Notes: generated by a model from the letters alone, not told the origin. A stretch of 64,000 nt of DNA from Agapetus fuscipes (GCA_951799405.1 OX637359.1:6506201-6570200); one strand, 5' to 3'; counted from the first letter of the stretch, positions 45,454-56,645 are shown. Made by a program: numbers and translations.

Positions 45454-45741
45454 AAAGGGTCTCCAAACTATTTTACTCAAAGGCCGTATTGAAATTTCGA
45501 GGTGGTATGGCGGGCCAACAGGGTCTCGGTGACTTATGCCCCAGGGTGGAAAATTTTGAAAATTTGACTCTTGGAAACAGTGTTAATAAGCATTTCCAGT
45601 CTATTTTTACAAATTAATTCATTTTTACGTTGATAGTTCGCGGGGTCGATCTTTCTGTTCTCAATATCTAAAACAAATCTTTTTTTTGGCGTTTGCGGGC
45701 CGGACGGAATCCTTTCGCGGGCCGTAGTTTGGAGACCCCTG
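45454..45741. mobile_element. non-autonomous hAT-like element, 288 bp
   Basis: The right end inverted is CAGGGGTCTCCAAACT and the left end is AAAGGGTCTCCAAACT. The 8-bp flanks are only approximately alike (CCCCTAAG and GCTAAAGG). The interior pairs AAGGCCG with CGGGCC-type sequence. Confidence 0.6.
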
Positions 45742-45819
45742 GCTAAAGGAATACTCAGGAGTGATGCATTAATATTATTATCTTTGTTGTCTTATCTATG
45801 TGTGCCGTTAGGTCTTCCA

Positions 45820-45960
45820 ATATCCCAAGCATGATGATGTTGATGAAGCTGTAAAGTTTCATCACCATCATCTTCACACTGTAGAAGCCCATCATGGACA
45901 TGGATGAAATGTCCAAAAGCTCCAGCTCCAATAGACCACGGCAACAGATCACGGAATGCA
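45820..45960. repeat. diverged relative of the 29940 palindrome (one arm)
   Basis: It retains GTAGAAGCCCATC, GAAATGTCC and AGCTCCAGCTCCAATAGACC in the same order. The hammerhead-like core here is damaged (CTGTAGA, GCCCAT/ATGGAT). Confidence 0.55.
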
Positions 45961-46428
45961 AATCTCGATTGTGGTTGTGATTTAATGTAAGTTTTTTGAC
46001 TTGAGATACTGATATTGTTGACATGTTAATACAAAACATCTCATCTAGAATTGTTCCTTGATCTATCCTCGAAAAGCATTTCAACTGCGGGTGACAGGCA
46101 TAGGCGTCAAGTGTAAACTTGCATACAGTGTGGCTGTCAATCATAGACGTCATCCAACTTTGAACTTATCCCTGACATCTGGGTTCAACAATTTGAAAGA
46201 CTGCAAGTGGAAATACGTGCTGAACCTTTGTGATTTTTGTTCTTGAATAACTAATACATGTGACTGTTCACATAGTTTGAAGTGTCGTCAATCAATTAAG
46301 GTAGGAAATCAATAAATGTTTTTAAAAATGTGCTTGAAAAAGTATTCCGTACTGGGGGTATCCATATTATTAGAACATTAATAATAAGCAAAAAGGTTAA
46401 GTAGAAATACAAAGTGTGGTTTAGTTAC

Positions 46429-46778
46429 CTTTTCCTTTCCACTGATGAAGATGGTGGCGCACTTCTCCAGGATCCTCTCGGGCGCTCCCTTCATCACCAT
46501 GATGTGTCGTGGGTCTCCGGTATCTTCTGTCTCATGGATGGACACCTGATACTTGTTGGTGGAGTTGAACGGGATCTCGCAGACCTTCTTGTTCTTCTTG
46601 CGGATAGACATGACATCTCCCAGAGCCAGCTCCATGCACTTGAGCAGGGCGGCCTCGGAGGCGTCTCCGCTGACCTCCTTCTTCAGCACCGGCACTCCGT
46701 CCTGGCCGCCCTTGAACTCGGCACGGTTGCAGAGGGTGGCGATGCGAGCCAACGCTTTGAATCCAGGGCTGGTGCGAT
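46429..46778 (-). CDS. Atpalpha: Na+/K+-ATPase alpha, exon 7 (nucleotide-binding domain)
   Basis: Two bases complete an Asp codon and 116 codons follow, with donor GTAACT. It contains [19 protein letters not shown], the [11 protein letters not shown] strand and [10 protein letters not shown]. The Lys and Gly of KGAPE line the ATP pocket. It ends ISGKEK. Confidence 0.97.
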
Positions 46779-47419
46779 CTGGAATTCGAATTTTAATTTT
46801 AAGTTCTTACCATCAAGTACCAATTCCACCGAGAGTGTCAGAAAATCTTTCCCATCTCAATGTTTAAATTTAAAATCCAAATATTGACTTGGGTTTCTTT
46901 TAATTAAATTGCTATTTAAATTTATTTCAAGATGTATTTTTCACAATAAAGGTTGCAAAACTGTTCACCCTTCACTCTCTGTTTACAAGTGTTCGCGTTG
47001 CAATGATCAAAGCGACTCTGGATCTCCGCAGAATCTTTGCTCGTATTTATATGTGCCGCAGAGATGATTCTTGCATGTTCGAGAACATGGTAGATACTTC
47101 CACTAGAGCAATGTTCCACACTACATCAGAGTGTTCCCACACTACACCAATCAGCGTGCCTAGGCTCACGTCCACGTCCGAACTCATACGTTCGTAACAC
47201 TCTGTTGGTGTTTATTTCAAGCTCAAATAAATTAGTCAGCCTTCCTTAGATATGAAGTTCTTGGTCCAAAATTTGTTTGTCTTTCCATGATTTTTTCTTC
47301 AAAGATGTTGTAAAAAAGCTGCTATGTCTAGTTGAGTGTCCTATAAGTTTGGTTTTCCTTTTCAAAATGTGACTTACAAGCTCTTTTTTTACTTCTTTCA
47401 GATTTAGATTAGATTATTT
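46779..47419. other. intron, no assigned feature
   Basis: A perfect short palindrome ATGTTCGAGAACAT lies near 47076-47089. Nothing else is recognised. Confidence 0.4.
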
Positions 47420-47927
47420 GAAGACTATAGGGAAAGGACAAGGAATGTCAGTTGGAGAACATTTTGAGTTCCTAAATCAAAGTTATAAATTTTGAAGTCT
47501 GTATTTCTCATGGTTATTGCCTGTCACAAAGAACCTGAATATCGCCATAAACTGTGATAGCGACTGTTGTTGCATTACAAAGTATGCAGAGCTTTAGATA
47601 CACACAGATGCCACTAGACTTTACTTTTTTTTTAAGAAATCCTGTGCGGGAGACTCCCTAGATTTCAGAGGCTCTAGGGATCTATGGCACTTGTTGTAGT
47701 ACCGCAGAGGTGTTTACGAGCTTGGTCTATGAGGTTTTATGAATTTCTCAACCCAGCAAAGAGCATATTTGAAAATATAAATGCTATATTTTTTGTGCTC
47801 CGCCGGGATTAAAACCCACAACCTTGCATTTACGAATCCGAAGTGTTGCCACTGGACTACGGACCAGTCAACTAACTCACTGTCTTATTTTTGCTTGACA
47901 TTCCTTGTTTTTCCCCGTGTAGTCTTC
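47420..47927. mobile_element. MITE with GAAGACTA...GGG termini, interrupted by SINE1
   Basis: The left GAAGACTATAGGG and inverted right GAAGACTACACGG ends, with an inner match AAGGAATGTCA on both sides, define the element. Its interior at 47510-47620 is the inverted equivalent of 19050-19195. SINE1 is inserted at 47625-47872. Confidence 0.7.
47625..47872 (-). repeat. SINE1 copy inserted in a MITE, with internal deletion
   Basis: The head is at the right (TGGTCCGTAGTCCAGTGG). About 75 bp around the GTCGTCGCTACAAAGCGCC block are missing relative to 39262-39595. Confidence 0.75.
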
Positions 47928-47928
47928 A

Positions 47929-48234
<306 letters not shown>

Positions 48235-48349
48235 TTACAAATACAATTTTGTTGGTCAGGTTGGGATGTTGAAATGAAATACTTTACTATGTTATATTCA
48301 CTATTTCAACGGTTAAAGGACATGAGCGACCAAAACTAAATTGTTCAGG

Positions 48350-48480
48350 AGAGCAGTTTAAAGTTTGAGATTGCAGAAAAATTTACAAAACTTTTTTATT
48401 TTTTATCATATCCTTAAAATCTCTATAAATTAGCTCTAGAATTAAAAAAATAAAGGCATTTCTATTCATGTGTTTTTGTT
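48350..48480. repeat. dispersed repeat, partner of 13960-14088
   Basis: An inverted match starting GAGAGCAGTTTAAAGTTTGAG and running through TTTTTTATCATAT. Confidence 0.6.
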
Positions 48481-48667
48481 GTTTTATGAGCCCTTCCTTT
48501 TAACCCTTGATATTTTTGTTTTTATTACATATGTCTTGCATACACAAATTGACACGGTTTAAACTGAACATGAACGTGAAGCTGTGCACATCTGTACGAT
48601 TTTCAAAGATGCTTAAGGTGAACTCTGCCAAAACAGCAAAAGGTGGGCATTTTTTTATAGAGAAATA

Positions 48668-48790
48668 AAGTTGTATGGAATCAACGATAGCATCTAGTTG
48701 TTATTGAAAATGAGAAAAATGTACAGAAACACTGGAAATCATTTTATTATCGGTTCTGTATATTTATTAAATTTTATAAAAACATCTAGC
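48668..48790. mobile_element. palindromic MITE copy
   Basis: GTATGGAATCAACGATAGC to ATTTTATAAAAACATCTAGC, centred on GGAAATCATTTT. It belongs to the ATAGAATCAAAGGCGAC family. Confidence 0.55.
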
Positions 48791-49137
48791 TGTACCCTGC
48801 CACCCCTTGTGGTGGCTCGTCTGGTTACTATTATTGTATCATCCCACTATTCTTTTGCGAGCGGCCAATATATCGATCAGTGTATCCGTTTTCACTGTGT
48901 TGTGTCATAGCACACTTGTTTTAGTCTAAGAATTTCCCTATCATAAGGTGAAAATAGGCAGATTTCTGCTCTCATTTCCTTTATAACTCCAGTTTTTTTA
49001 TACAGAAAACTAAGTTGGCATGTAAAGAATTACTCATGTAAGTTTCATCGCAATCTGTTCAGTAGCTTAGGAGTCTATACAGGACAAACATAGATACATC
49101 CGTGTGATTTTATACATATAGATATAGAAGAAGATAA

Positions 49138-49260
49138 AGTCGTATGGAATCAAAGAAAACATCTAGGATTTTTTTGAAAATGAGACAGATATATGGAAAC
49201 ATTGGAAATCATTTTCTCATCGTTTCTGTATATTTATCTAATTTTATACAAAACAATCCT
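49138..49260. mobile_element. palindromic MITE copy
   Basis: TCGTATGGAATCAAAG and the mirrored half ATTTTATACAAAACAATCC, centre GGAAATCATTTTCTC. A LINE-like 3' string (TTTCATCGCAATCTGTTCAG) precedes it at 49047. Confidence 0.55.
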
Positions 49261-49329
49261 ACAATGACTGTAATTGGTTCTTCACGACTCTTTTTACAAA
49301 TGTTTAAAAAAAGCAATATGCATATTCAC

Positions 49330-49510
49330 CAATCAAGAAGATGACAGCATCCAGCCAGTGGTAGCCGAGGATGAAGGCAATGACGAAGAAGGTGACTCCG
49401 AGGAACACGGCGACTCCAGTGATGAGGTGGATGAAATGGTGGATTTCCTTGGCGATGGGGGTCTCTCCGGTGTCCAGGCCAGAGGCCAAGCCAGCAATAC
49501 GACCCATGAC
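49330..49510 (-). CDS. Atpalpha: Na+/K+-ATPase alpha, exon 5 (A domain end, TM3, start of TM4)
   Basis: It has 60 codons plus one base, acceptor TTGTAG and donor GTGAAT. It encodes [20 protein letters not shown], then TM3 ([20 protein letters not shown]) and the start of TM4 (WLDAVIFLI). The final G joins GT of exon 6 to make Gly. Confidence 0.97.
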
Positions 49511-50040
49511 CTACAATTGCGACATTCCTCTTTTACTGAACTATTCATTCTTTTTTTGGTCTCAAAAGGCTATTGTGTTCAAACTGGCTTTTCTGTACCA
49601 CAAAACTCAAGATATACACTTCCATTGTTGGGTCAGTTATCTTGCACGGATGTGAAGACATTATAGAAAGCCAATGAGCCTGCACAATTTAGATCTTTAA
49701 CATTGTCCATACATGGTAGATGACACCCACTATTCGCATGTCATTCTAAATTTTCTTTCATAAAGAAGATTATAACAGTTTCTAATGAAGTTCAATATTA
49801 GTGCTTTATAATTTTCTTTCATTAATTTCACTGTTGTAGAAAAAGTATGGTATGCCAAAGCACGTAATTAGCCATTGTAACACTCTTTCTGTTGATTGCA
49901 GCATTTGGCTCCGCCTTATGGCACAAACTAGTACACATGTTACAATAGCTCTCATCACTGGGCAGTAGCATAAATAAATAATCTTTTAATTAAAAAAATA
50001 ACATTCGGAATTCGTATAGCGCTTTTTCATGATACTAGAT

Positions 50041-50600
50041 CAGGGGCCGGCAAACTTTTGAGTCGAAAGAGCCAAAAATTACAATGTACAAAATTTCAGC
50101 TTGGGGGCTGTCCATATATTGCGCCATTCGCATTAAGGGGGGAGGAGTCTGGTCTACGGATGATGGCAAATGATGTATGAGTACCAAAAGTGACGTCGTT
50201 CTTGTAAATACCAATTTCTACAAAATATACAAAATATTATGTAAGTAATATAACATTATTAATTATTAAGCTCATCCATTATTACAGCAAGAGGGGGGGG
50301 GGGGGGTCATTAGATAATGACTATAGGATGATTGTAAGGGAGGGGGGGGGGTCGAAAATCAGCAAAAATCGATGACGTAATTTATGGACGGCCCCTTGTC
50401 AAGAGCAACAATTTTTTTCTTGCTGACAATAAATAGTTGTGTCGACGAAGGGGTGAAAAGCGAGTAAAAGTGACCGAGAGATAAAATCGGTGCCTAATTT
50501 TTTTGATGAATAAAGAATATTTGCGTATGGAATTAAAGAGCCGCAGCTTCACATCCAAAGAGCCGCATGTGGCTCGCGAGCCCCAGGTTGCCAACCCCTG
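50041..50600. mobile_element. non-autonomous hAT-like element with perfect 8-bp target duplication
   Basis: The termini are CAGGGGCCGGCAAACT and, inverted, CAGGGGTTGGCAACCT. TACTAGAT occurs exactly at 50033-50040 and 50601-50608. It hosts another element at 50103-50395. No transposase. Confidence 0.88.
50103..50395. mobile_element. MITE nested in the hAT-like element, with poly-G tracts
   Basis: GGGGGCTGTCCATATATT and the inverted right end GGGGCCGTCCATAAATTACG form terminal repeats. G runs of about 16 and 10 lie near 50291 and 50342. Confidence 0.65.
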
Positions 50601-50700
50601 TACTAGATCATCCCAAAGGCGCTTGTTCATACGAATGTGTGAAGAGGTGAGTCTTAAATGTTTTCAAGACATATCATTGAGGTAACAATGTCATCCTTAC

Positions 50701-50919
50701 GGTGTGATCTCCGCATGAGATGACGATTCCCTTGGCAGTTCCCTCCACAGCGTTGGTGGAGAAGAAGGCCAGGTTCTTGGTCTCCAGGGGGTTCTCGTTG
50801 GTGAAGTCGGGGCCTCGGGACTGGGGCTCAGACTCTCCCGTCAAGCTGGAGTTGTCCACCTTGAAGCCGCGAGACTCAATGATGCGGATGTCAGCGGGAA
50901 TGCGGTCTCCAAACTTAAC
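50701..50919 (-). CDS. Atpalpha: Na+/K+-ATPase alpha, exon 4 (actuator domain)
   Basis: It has 73 codons, phase 0 at both ends, acceptor TTCCAG and donor GTAAGG. It starts [15 protein letters not shown] and includes [10 protein letters not shown], the TGES loop that drives dephosphorylation, then [16 protein letters not shown]. Confidence 0.97.
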
Positions 50920-51016
50920 CTGGAATAATATTAATAGGAAATATAAAATGCAGTTCTTTTAAATCGCCCTTGGTAAAAGGAATGTTGACTAAAAGATTCA
51001 TATGCTATCAGATAGT

Positions 51017-51180
51017 TCCTTAACTTATAGGTTGGTATGAGCCTGACTTCCCATGCTGTAGAAAAAGGTTCACTTTGCCAGTGTCACCCCTGTTTCAGGG
51101 AAGGTCGGCAAGAGTTGCAGGGTGTATGCTCATTTGAGATTTGGGTTTTTATGTCGTAGGTTCGCATGCGGCATGTGCAA
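51017..51180 (+). repeat. SINE3 copy joined to a reverse-transcriptase relic
   Basis: Forward-orientation SINE3 from TTCCTTAACTTATAGG to GCATGTGCAAGCGCG. The expected tail half is replaced by the LINE relic that follows. Confidence 0.7.
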
Positions 51181-51390
51181 GCGCGTATCCTGCCAGTACC
51201 TTCACAGATGCGTCTCCACTTTTTTCTGTCTTTGAATATCTCTTTCATCCCTTCAACATTCATCACTTCCTCATACATTCTCTTCTCTTATTCTCACTTT
51301 GCAGGTTCTGTTCTTTTGCAATTTCAGCTATTTGGTCTATTCATTCCTTCCTCGGTCGACCCCTTCCACACTTTCCTCTTTGACTTAAAT
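51181..51390 (-). mobile_element. reverse-transcriptase C-terminal relic
   Basis: The minus strand reads EVMNVEGMKEIFKDRKKW preceded by a QIAEIAKE-like stretch, the same family as 57005-57483. One open frame crosses from it into the SINE3 segment. Confidence 0.65.
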
Positions 51391-51490
51391 AAAAACATCT
51401 AAAGTAAAAAAAGCCATAATGATTCCAAATTTTTGTTTAAAGTGGCACTGTTATTGTTTGTTTTTATGAGAACTGTTTGGGTTACCGTAC

Positions 51491-51712
51491 CTCTACAACG
51501 TCTCCCATGACGAGGTCCTCAGCGCGCAGGGTGAGCTTCTCTCCCTCGCGCAGCACGGTGGCGAACTGGGGCACCATGTTCTTGAAGGACTCCATGATCT
51601 TGGAGCTCTTGCTCTCCTGGTAGTAGGAGAAGATGCCGGTCACGATCACCACAGCCGCCAGCACAATACCCAGGTACAAGTTGTCGTCGGCGGGTTCTTC
51701 TACCGTACTCGC
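51491..51712 (-). CDS. Atpalpha: Na+/K+-ATPase alpha, exon 3 (TM1-2 loop, TM2)
   Basis: It has 74 codons, phase 0, acceptor TTCCAG and donor GTACGG. It starts [13 protein letters not shown], the extracellular TM1-TM2 turn that lines the cardiac-glycoside pocket. Ala119 and Asn122 (pig numbering) are the ancestral residues. TM2 ([20 protein letters not shown]) follows, then the start of the A domain. Confidence 0.97.
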
Positions 51713-52559
51713 CTGGAAACAATACATGAATGGTTAGTAGCCATGGTGTCTGTTTGGGATTTTAGAATAGAAAAAATAATGTTGGAACAAATATGTAGAT
51801 ATGTTAGGTAAAATAATTATTTAGTTAGAGAATTTGAATTTGTCAACCACAACATTTTTGTAGACTTCAACATTGATTTTGTATTGTCACATATTATCTT
51901 ATGTCGGTTGACTTTTGGATAGTATTTAAGCTAAATTCTAGTTGTAATTTTGTTCTTTTCTTGACGAATATTAGACCAAGACTATAGTTGTACACTTGTA
52001 CCTTATTGAAATAAAAGCGCTGCATCATCAGGAACTGTCTTTGTCAGCAATTGCTCTAACCTCAAAGTACCAACGAAGATTCTAGAACACTTGAAAGCAT
52101 CAAGACAGAATTCCCAACATTCAATAAATTCAAGATGGATGAATTGATATTGTGGCCAGCGACCACCAGAATCCTGAACTGTGTCTGTTGTGATGAAATA
52201 TTCTCACTTATACCCCCTCCCCTCTACACAACGAGGGCAACTCGTAGAACGGCTCAAATTCATCCCTTTGCAGTCGATATCAAAACTATGAGAACTAGTG
52301 TTTTCACAACTAATTCCTTTGGGAAACTGTCCGCTTATGGAACGTGTTCCCAGCCCAATTTAACCTTGTCCTATTCAAAACAATATCAATCGCCACTTCA
52401 TTTCCGTGTCTCAAAACAAAGCCAACGCAACACACAACACAACACTACGCAGCTAACAGCCAAAGGCTTATAAAAAAGTTTTTTTTACATTCCCTTTTTT
52501 TATGGTTTTTATACAATATTTGTCATTTATAAACACATTTTTCTAATTCAAAAACCCGT
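51713..52559. other. intron, no feature
   Basis: A 112-codon plus-strand frame at 52135 has no recognisable product. Nothing else is seen. Confidence 0.4.
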
Positions 52560-52700
52560 AACAAAAACAATTGGGGGTAGCATTTTTGGGGCTGAAACGG
52601 ATTAATGGCATTTCAATTAATTTCAATGGGGAAAATTGCTTTGAGATACGAGCAAGGTTAGGGAACAAATTAAACTCGTATCTCAAGGTGTCACTGTATT
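52560..52700. mobile_element. possible MITE remnant (CAGTGACACCTTGAGATACG end)
   Basis: The right end inverted reads CAGTGACACCTTGAGATACG, and GAGATACGAG/CTCGTATCTC form an inner inverted pair. The left terminus is not clear. Confidence 0.45.
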
Positions 52701-52731
52701 TAGTTTTAGACTATTGAAGATGTTTGCGTAC

Positions 52732-52902
52732 CTGTATTCCATATGCAATGAAGCAGAGGATGGCGCCGATCCACAGCAGCAGGGCGAAGCCTCCGAAGAG
52801 GTTCTTGCAGAACTTCACCCACTCGGGCGTCTGCTTGGGGGGCGTGAGGGCGTTGGGGCCGTCCCTCTCCAGGTTCTCCTTGGCCTTGGCGTGGCTGAGG
52901 CC
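52732..52902 (-). CDS. Atpalpha: Na+/K+-ATPase alpha, exon 2 (TM1)
   Basis: It has 57 codons, phase 0, acceptor TTCCAG and donor GTACGC. It encodes [38 protein letters not shown] and TM1 ([17 protein letters not shown]), ending in Ile-Gln. The last codon is Gln111 in pig numbering, the ouabain-sensitive residue. Confidence 0.97.
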
Positions 52903-53077
52903 CTGGAAGACACAAAGCATGCAGATATTAATGCAAAGTAAACGGATGACCTTGAGATATTCGTGATGACCTGAAGCTTGAAAGTTGAGAATAAGCACTA
53001 ACAATCCTAGTTTAGAATAAAAAAACAAACTCAATTTCACATATCGTGCGACTTCTTACCGAGTTGACCCACAAAAA

Positions 53078-53332
53078 TGTGGTGTATGAGTGCTATATGT
53101 AATTATTTTCACAGATGAGGAGCTCACATTACGCCAACCACTTCACTTAAAGTGAGGGTTTTCCCAGCTTTCAAGGGAGCTGGTCCTCATTTCTTGTGAA
53201 GGCTGAGTAAACCTTGCCGGTATTTTGAATAAACACTGAAACGGAAAATCATTTCTGACTTGGTGATGATTGAACCCTAGCCCTCTGCCATAGAAGCAAG
53301 CATTCTGCCAACTAAGCTATCGACCGGATCAA
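53078..53332 (-). repeat. SINE2 copy
   Basis: The minus-strand tRNA-like head lies near 53270-53332. The SINE2 body carries CACTTAAAGTGAGGG and GGGAGCTGG blocks. Confidence 0.7.
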
Positions 53333-54149
53333 GTTTTATATTTTTACCAATGTACTTACACTCCAAAATGTAATCTTTGTTTCTCCTAAATTTCTACCCC
53401 TTCGTGCTTGTTTTTCTTATGTCCATCAGAGGTAATTTCACACAAGCAATGTTTTGTGTAGCTACTGGACCAATGTCTCTTATGAAAACTGGAAATTGAT
53501 TTAAAAAATATTTTAAACAACTATCACATTATTGTGTTTTACGTTTTTTTCTTAGCTCAGATTGTGTAGAATGTGATTCTCAAGACAATTTCATTGAATG
53601 GTCATCTTTGAATCAAATGGTAGATAAGCCAAACAGACACTGGGGGGACGATGTATTCAGTCATAATATTTGAAAATAGAATCCCTTTTCCTAGCATATT
53701 AAATCAAAACATAAATTTCTCCCTAGTTCAAATAGCGTTGGTTTGCGTTTGATACTAGACTAATCATATAGCAGTGTTTATAAATTGTGACACTGACCTT
53801 AGTGTTTAAAAATCCAGTTGGTATTGACACACATTTGTGGGGCGCTATCAGCTACCACAGTATTCATATCGAGAGACATGATTTGCAAAATGAGGAATCC
53901 GTAAATCACTAACAAGGCCATATGACATGCTCTCTTAAAAGTTTAATATACCCTAAACCTGGCGTTTTTGTTTCTTAAACTCTTAGTAAAAGAGAGACAG
54001 TAATGAAAAGAGTTGACAATGTGAAAAAACTTAAACTACTAAATTAATTCAATTTCTTGAAAACAGTTTTTCCACAAAAAAAACAGCGCTCACCTAATAA
54101 ATCATCATGATTTATTTTTTATTATAAACTTATTATTTTTCATAAGTCA
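53333..54149. other. intron, no feature
   Basis: AT-rich, nothing recognised. Confidence 0.4.
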
Positions 54150-54476
54150 TAGTCCGGTCTATGGCTCAGTTGGTAAAGTGCTTACATTCCATGCCGAGAG
54201 CTCGGGTTCGAATCCCATCGAGGGTGTCAGAAATGATTTCCCGTTTTGGTGTTTATTTCAATACCCAAAATAAAATACCGGCATGGTTTACTCAGCCTTC
54301 ACAAAAAATGAGTAACAACCCCCTCGGGAGCTGGGAAACCCCCACTTCAACTGAAATGGTTGGTGTAAGGCTGGTCCCCTTACCTGTAAAAATGAACAGG
54401 TTCACTCGCCACATGCGACCCCTTCAGGGAGAATGCAGTAAGAAGGTACACAATATGTGTAGCTTAGTCAAATTTA
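54150..54476 (+). repeat. SINE2 copy, best preserved
   Basis: Plus-strand head GGCTCAGTTGGTAAAGTGC (A box) and GGGTTCGAATCCC (B box), then the body to GTGTAGCTTAG. It serves as the reference copy for the family. Confidence 0.8.
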
Positions 54477-54540
54477 TAGTGCCTTTTCACACAGTCTGGT
54501 TGGATGCCAGGTTATAAGAAGTGCAGTGTATGCGATAATA

Positions 54541-54815
54541 ATAATATTGGAATGATTTATTTGGTGAGCGCTGTTTTTGTGTGAATCCCATCTCAAGAGC
54601 CTTGTCGTCGCTATAGAAAGCGCCAATTCTCAAGCAAAACCCAGTTGCTGTAAGGTTAGATGGACCTTTGGCAAAGGTATATTATTTTTTTCAAATCCAG
54701 CATAGAGCATATTTGAAAATATAAATTATATATTTGTTGTGCTCCGCCGGGATTCAAACCCAAGACCTTCTATTTACGAGTCCGAAACGCTAACCACTAG
54801 ACTACGGACCGGTCA
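54541..54815 (-). repeat. SINE1 copy
   Basis: The head at the right end (CCGGTCCGTAGTCTAGTGG) has an intact A box and a near-intact B box. The body runs to AGCCTTGTCGTCGC. Confidence 0.78.
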
Positions 54816-54924
54816 TAATGTTTGTAAGCTTTCACACAACCCAGCGTGGTTTGTCCAGTGATGCCATACATTTTGTGACCAGATCCGGAACCATGTGGAA
54901 AGAGGGTAAAAGACTGGGACTTAC

Positions 54925-55059
54925 ATTTTCAGGATGTGTCTGGAATCTTTGGTACAATTCTTCTGCAGATACTTTGTGAAAATCTATGTCCAACTCCTGC
55001 TTGAGGTCATCGAGGTCATTGTCTTTGCGCTGTTTCTTCGTCGGTGCCTTCCGCCTTGA
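54925..55059 (-). CDS. Atpalpha: Na+/K+-ATPase alpha, first visible coding exon (N-terminal tail)
   Basis: It has 45 codons, phase 0, with acceptor GAGCAG (55065-55060) after a TTTG-rich tract and donor GTAAGT. It encodes a Lys/Arg-rich tail (SRRKAPTKKQRKDNDLDDLK) and QELDIDFHKVSAEELYQRFQ, ending THPEN. It has no start codon, so one or more upstream exons hold the initiator Met and probably fewer than about 40 residues. I could not find such an exon between 55060 and 64000. It is probably beyond the window or too short to recognise. The acidic/basic N-tail is the most variable part of the family and carries regulatory phosphorylation sites in some animals. Confidence 0.95.
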
Positions 55060-56480
55060 CTGCTCAAACAAACAAACAAACACACAAACATTAGTACTGC
55101 TTATCATGCTCAAGGTCAAATATTATCTGTGGGTATTAAAGTGAATATAGATGACAGCTAAGGGAGGGCGCTGTTATGACTATGCAGTCTTTTAACTACT
55201 AAAATCAATGGATATTAAATTTATTTCCTTCCACAAAATACTTCTTAAATTTTAGCAATGCAGCTGATATCATATTGAACTATCAAATGTGATGTTTTAC
55301 AAGATGGCGAGGCTAGTTCCGATTTTTACCACGTTAAGTGTATATTATATAGAGTCTGTCGAGAATAAAACATTGAGTAAACTCCGCTTAAATGCGTGAC
55401 TAGAAAAATGTATGGAAGATACAACAGCACCCCTTGTGAGTGATTTAGTTTTCGTACATTATTTCTAAACGCACGATTGAAGGGAATTCACGCAATATTT
55501 TATACTTAGGTTTATAATAAGTTAGGGCCTGTTGCACCAAGCTCCAATCAGACAAAAATCAAAATTAGGTGTGATTTCAACCTTTCAAATCAAGCATTTG
55601 GTTGCATACACGTAAATCAGCTGATGTACATTATATTTCCTGTTCAACTTCCATCATATTTTTACCCACTTCCGATAAATATTTAACTGAGGGCCTTACC
55701 AGAATGAAGCAATCAAATTTGATTTGTCAATTAAATATTGATTGGAGGTTGGTGCAACAGGCCCTTAGTGTGCATAAGAAATTTGTTTAAATTTACACAT
55801 TTTTCAAAATCTAACAACTTAAGTATGAATTCTTTAATTGGTATTAATTATAAAGATACTTGATTAAAATAGTGCTTAAGTAACAGATTTAAAAGATATT
55901 TATTCCCACAACTTAGATACTAGTTATCAAATGTACCTGAAAATAATACATACATAGAAAGATAAATACATAATAATATATACAGTAAAATACATATTTA
56001 TTTTGTATACCTTCAGTAGAATATTTCCGCCATCCTTGCGATCTGTTTGCCTTTTGTTTATGTTTCATGAAAAACTTAAAATGGGCGGGAACAAATAACA
56101 AACATAAAACACTGATGAGTTGCTTGATGGAGTTTCATATGCATGGATTATAGGTTAGGATGCACGCTGTTTTATTATATGAATAAGTATAAGAAGAAGA
56201 AGTAGGTTGGTCGATCCTGGCGTGACCCAGTAGCGCTAATGGTGATTGGGTACCTCCTGCATAATGCACTCTCGCATGTGTTGTGTAGGGTTCATGTTGA
56301 CAACTGTAAACTATACGGGGTCTATCCAATCATCGTGACACATAGTTTTAGTGCGGATAAAATTAATAATGATAAATAGTTATCAACATTGTTGTATCAT
56401 TGACACTGTCATGAATGAAGAAAATATAATATTTTGTATGGTTTGTGTATTAATTTTGAATATTCTACTAATTGACTTCT
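55060..56480. other. upstream intron, no exon recognised
   Basis: It holds a MITE family copy at about 55400-55510 (GTATGGAAGATACAACAGCAC block). An inverted pair GGGCCTGTTGCACCAA / TTGGTGCAACAGGCCC at 55526-55541 and 55747-55765 brackets a further 240-bp MITE-like segment. Confidence 0.5.
55526..55765. mobile_element. MITE with GGGCCTGTTGCACCAA termini
   Basis: The terminal repeats are inverted and almost perfect over at least 16 bp, followed by CTCCAATC/GATTGGAG on the inner side. The ends are flanked by TTA and TAG-type sequence, with no clear duplication. Confidence 0.75.
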
Positions 56481-56516
56481 TACCTGAAGATGATCGAGAG
56501 ATCGAAAACGTTGGTA
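56481..56516 (+). ncRNA. hammerhead-ribozyme-like core, copy 5
   Basis: TAC, then CTGAAGA (56484-56490), T, stem GATC, tetraloop GAGA, stem GATC, GAAAACG, TTG and GTA. TAC/GTA pair as stem I. Stem II is closed by a stable GNRA tetraloop. The residue before stem I is G where a hammerhead needs a non-G, so this copy should be inactive. Confidence 0.38.
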
Positions 56517-56645
56517 TTTAGTAATTAAAATGAAGTTATTAATAGAGTGAAAAAAAAAAGTGCCAATAAAGGTTTTCTAAGCTCTCCAACAAGAATCTAT
56601 GTTCTTTATAAATTCAATACAATACAAGTTGTAAAGATGTATTGA

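Noticed and set aside
46414..46887. 157-codon plus-strand open frame
   Set aside because: Antisense to ATPase exon 7; GC-rich coding exons give long antisense frames. The same applies to plus-strand frames at 47984, 43642, 52724 and 45015.
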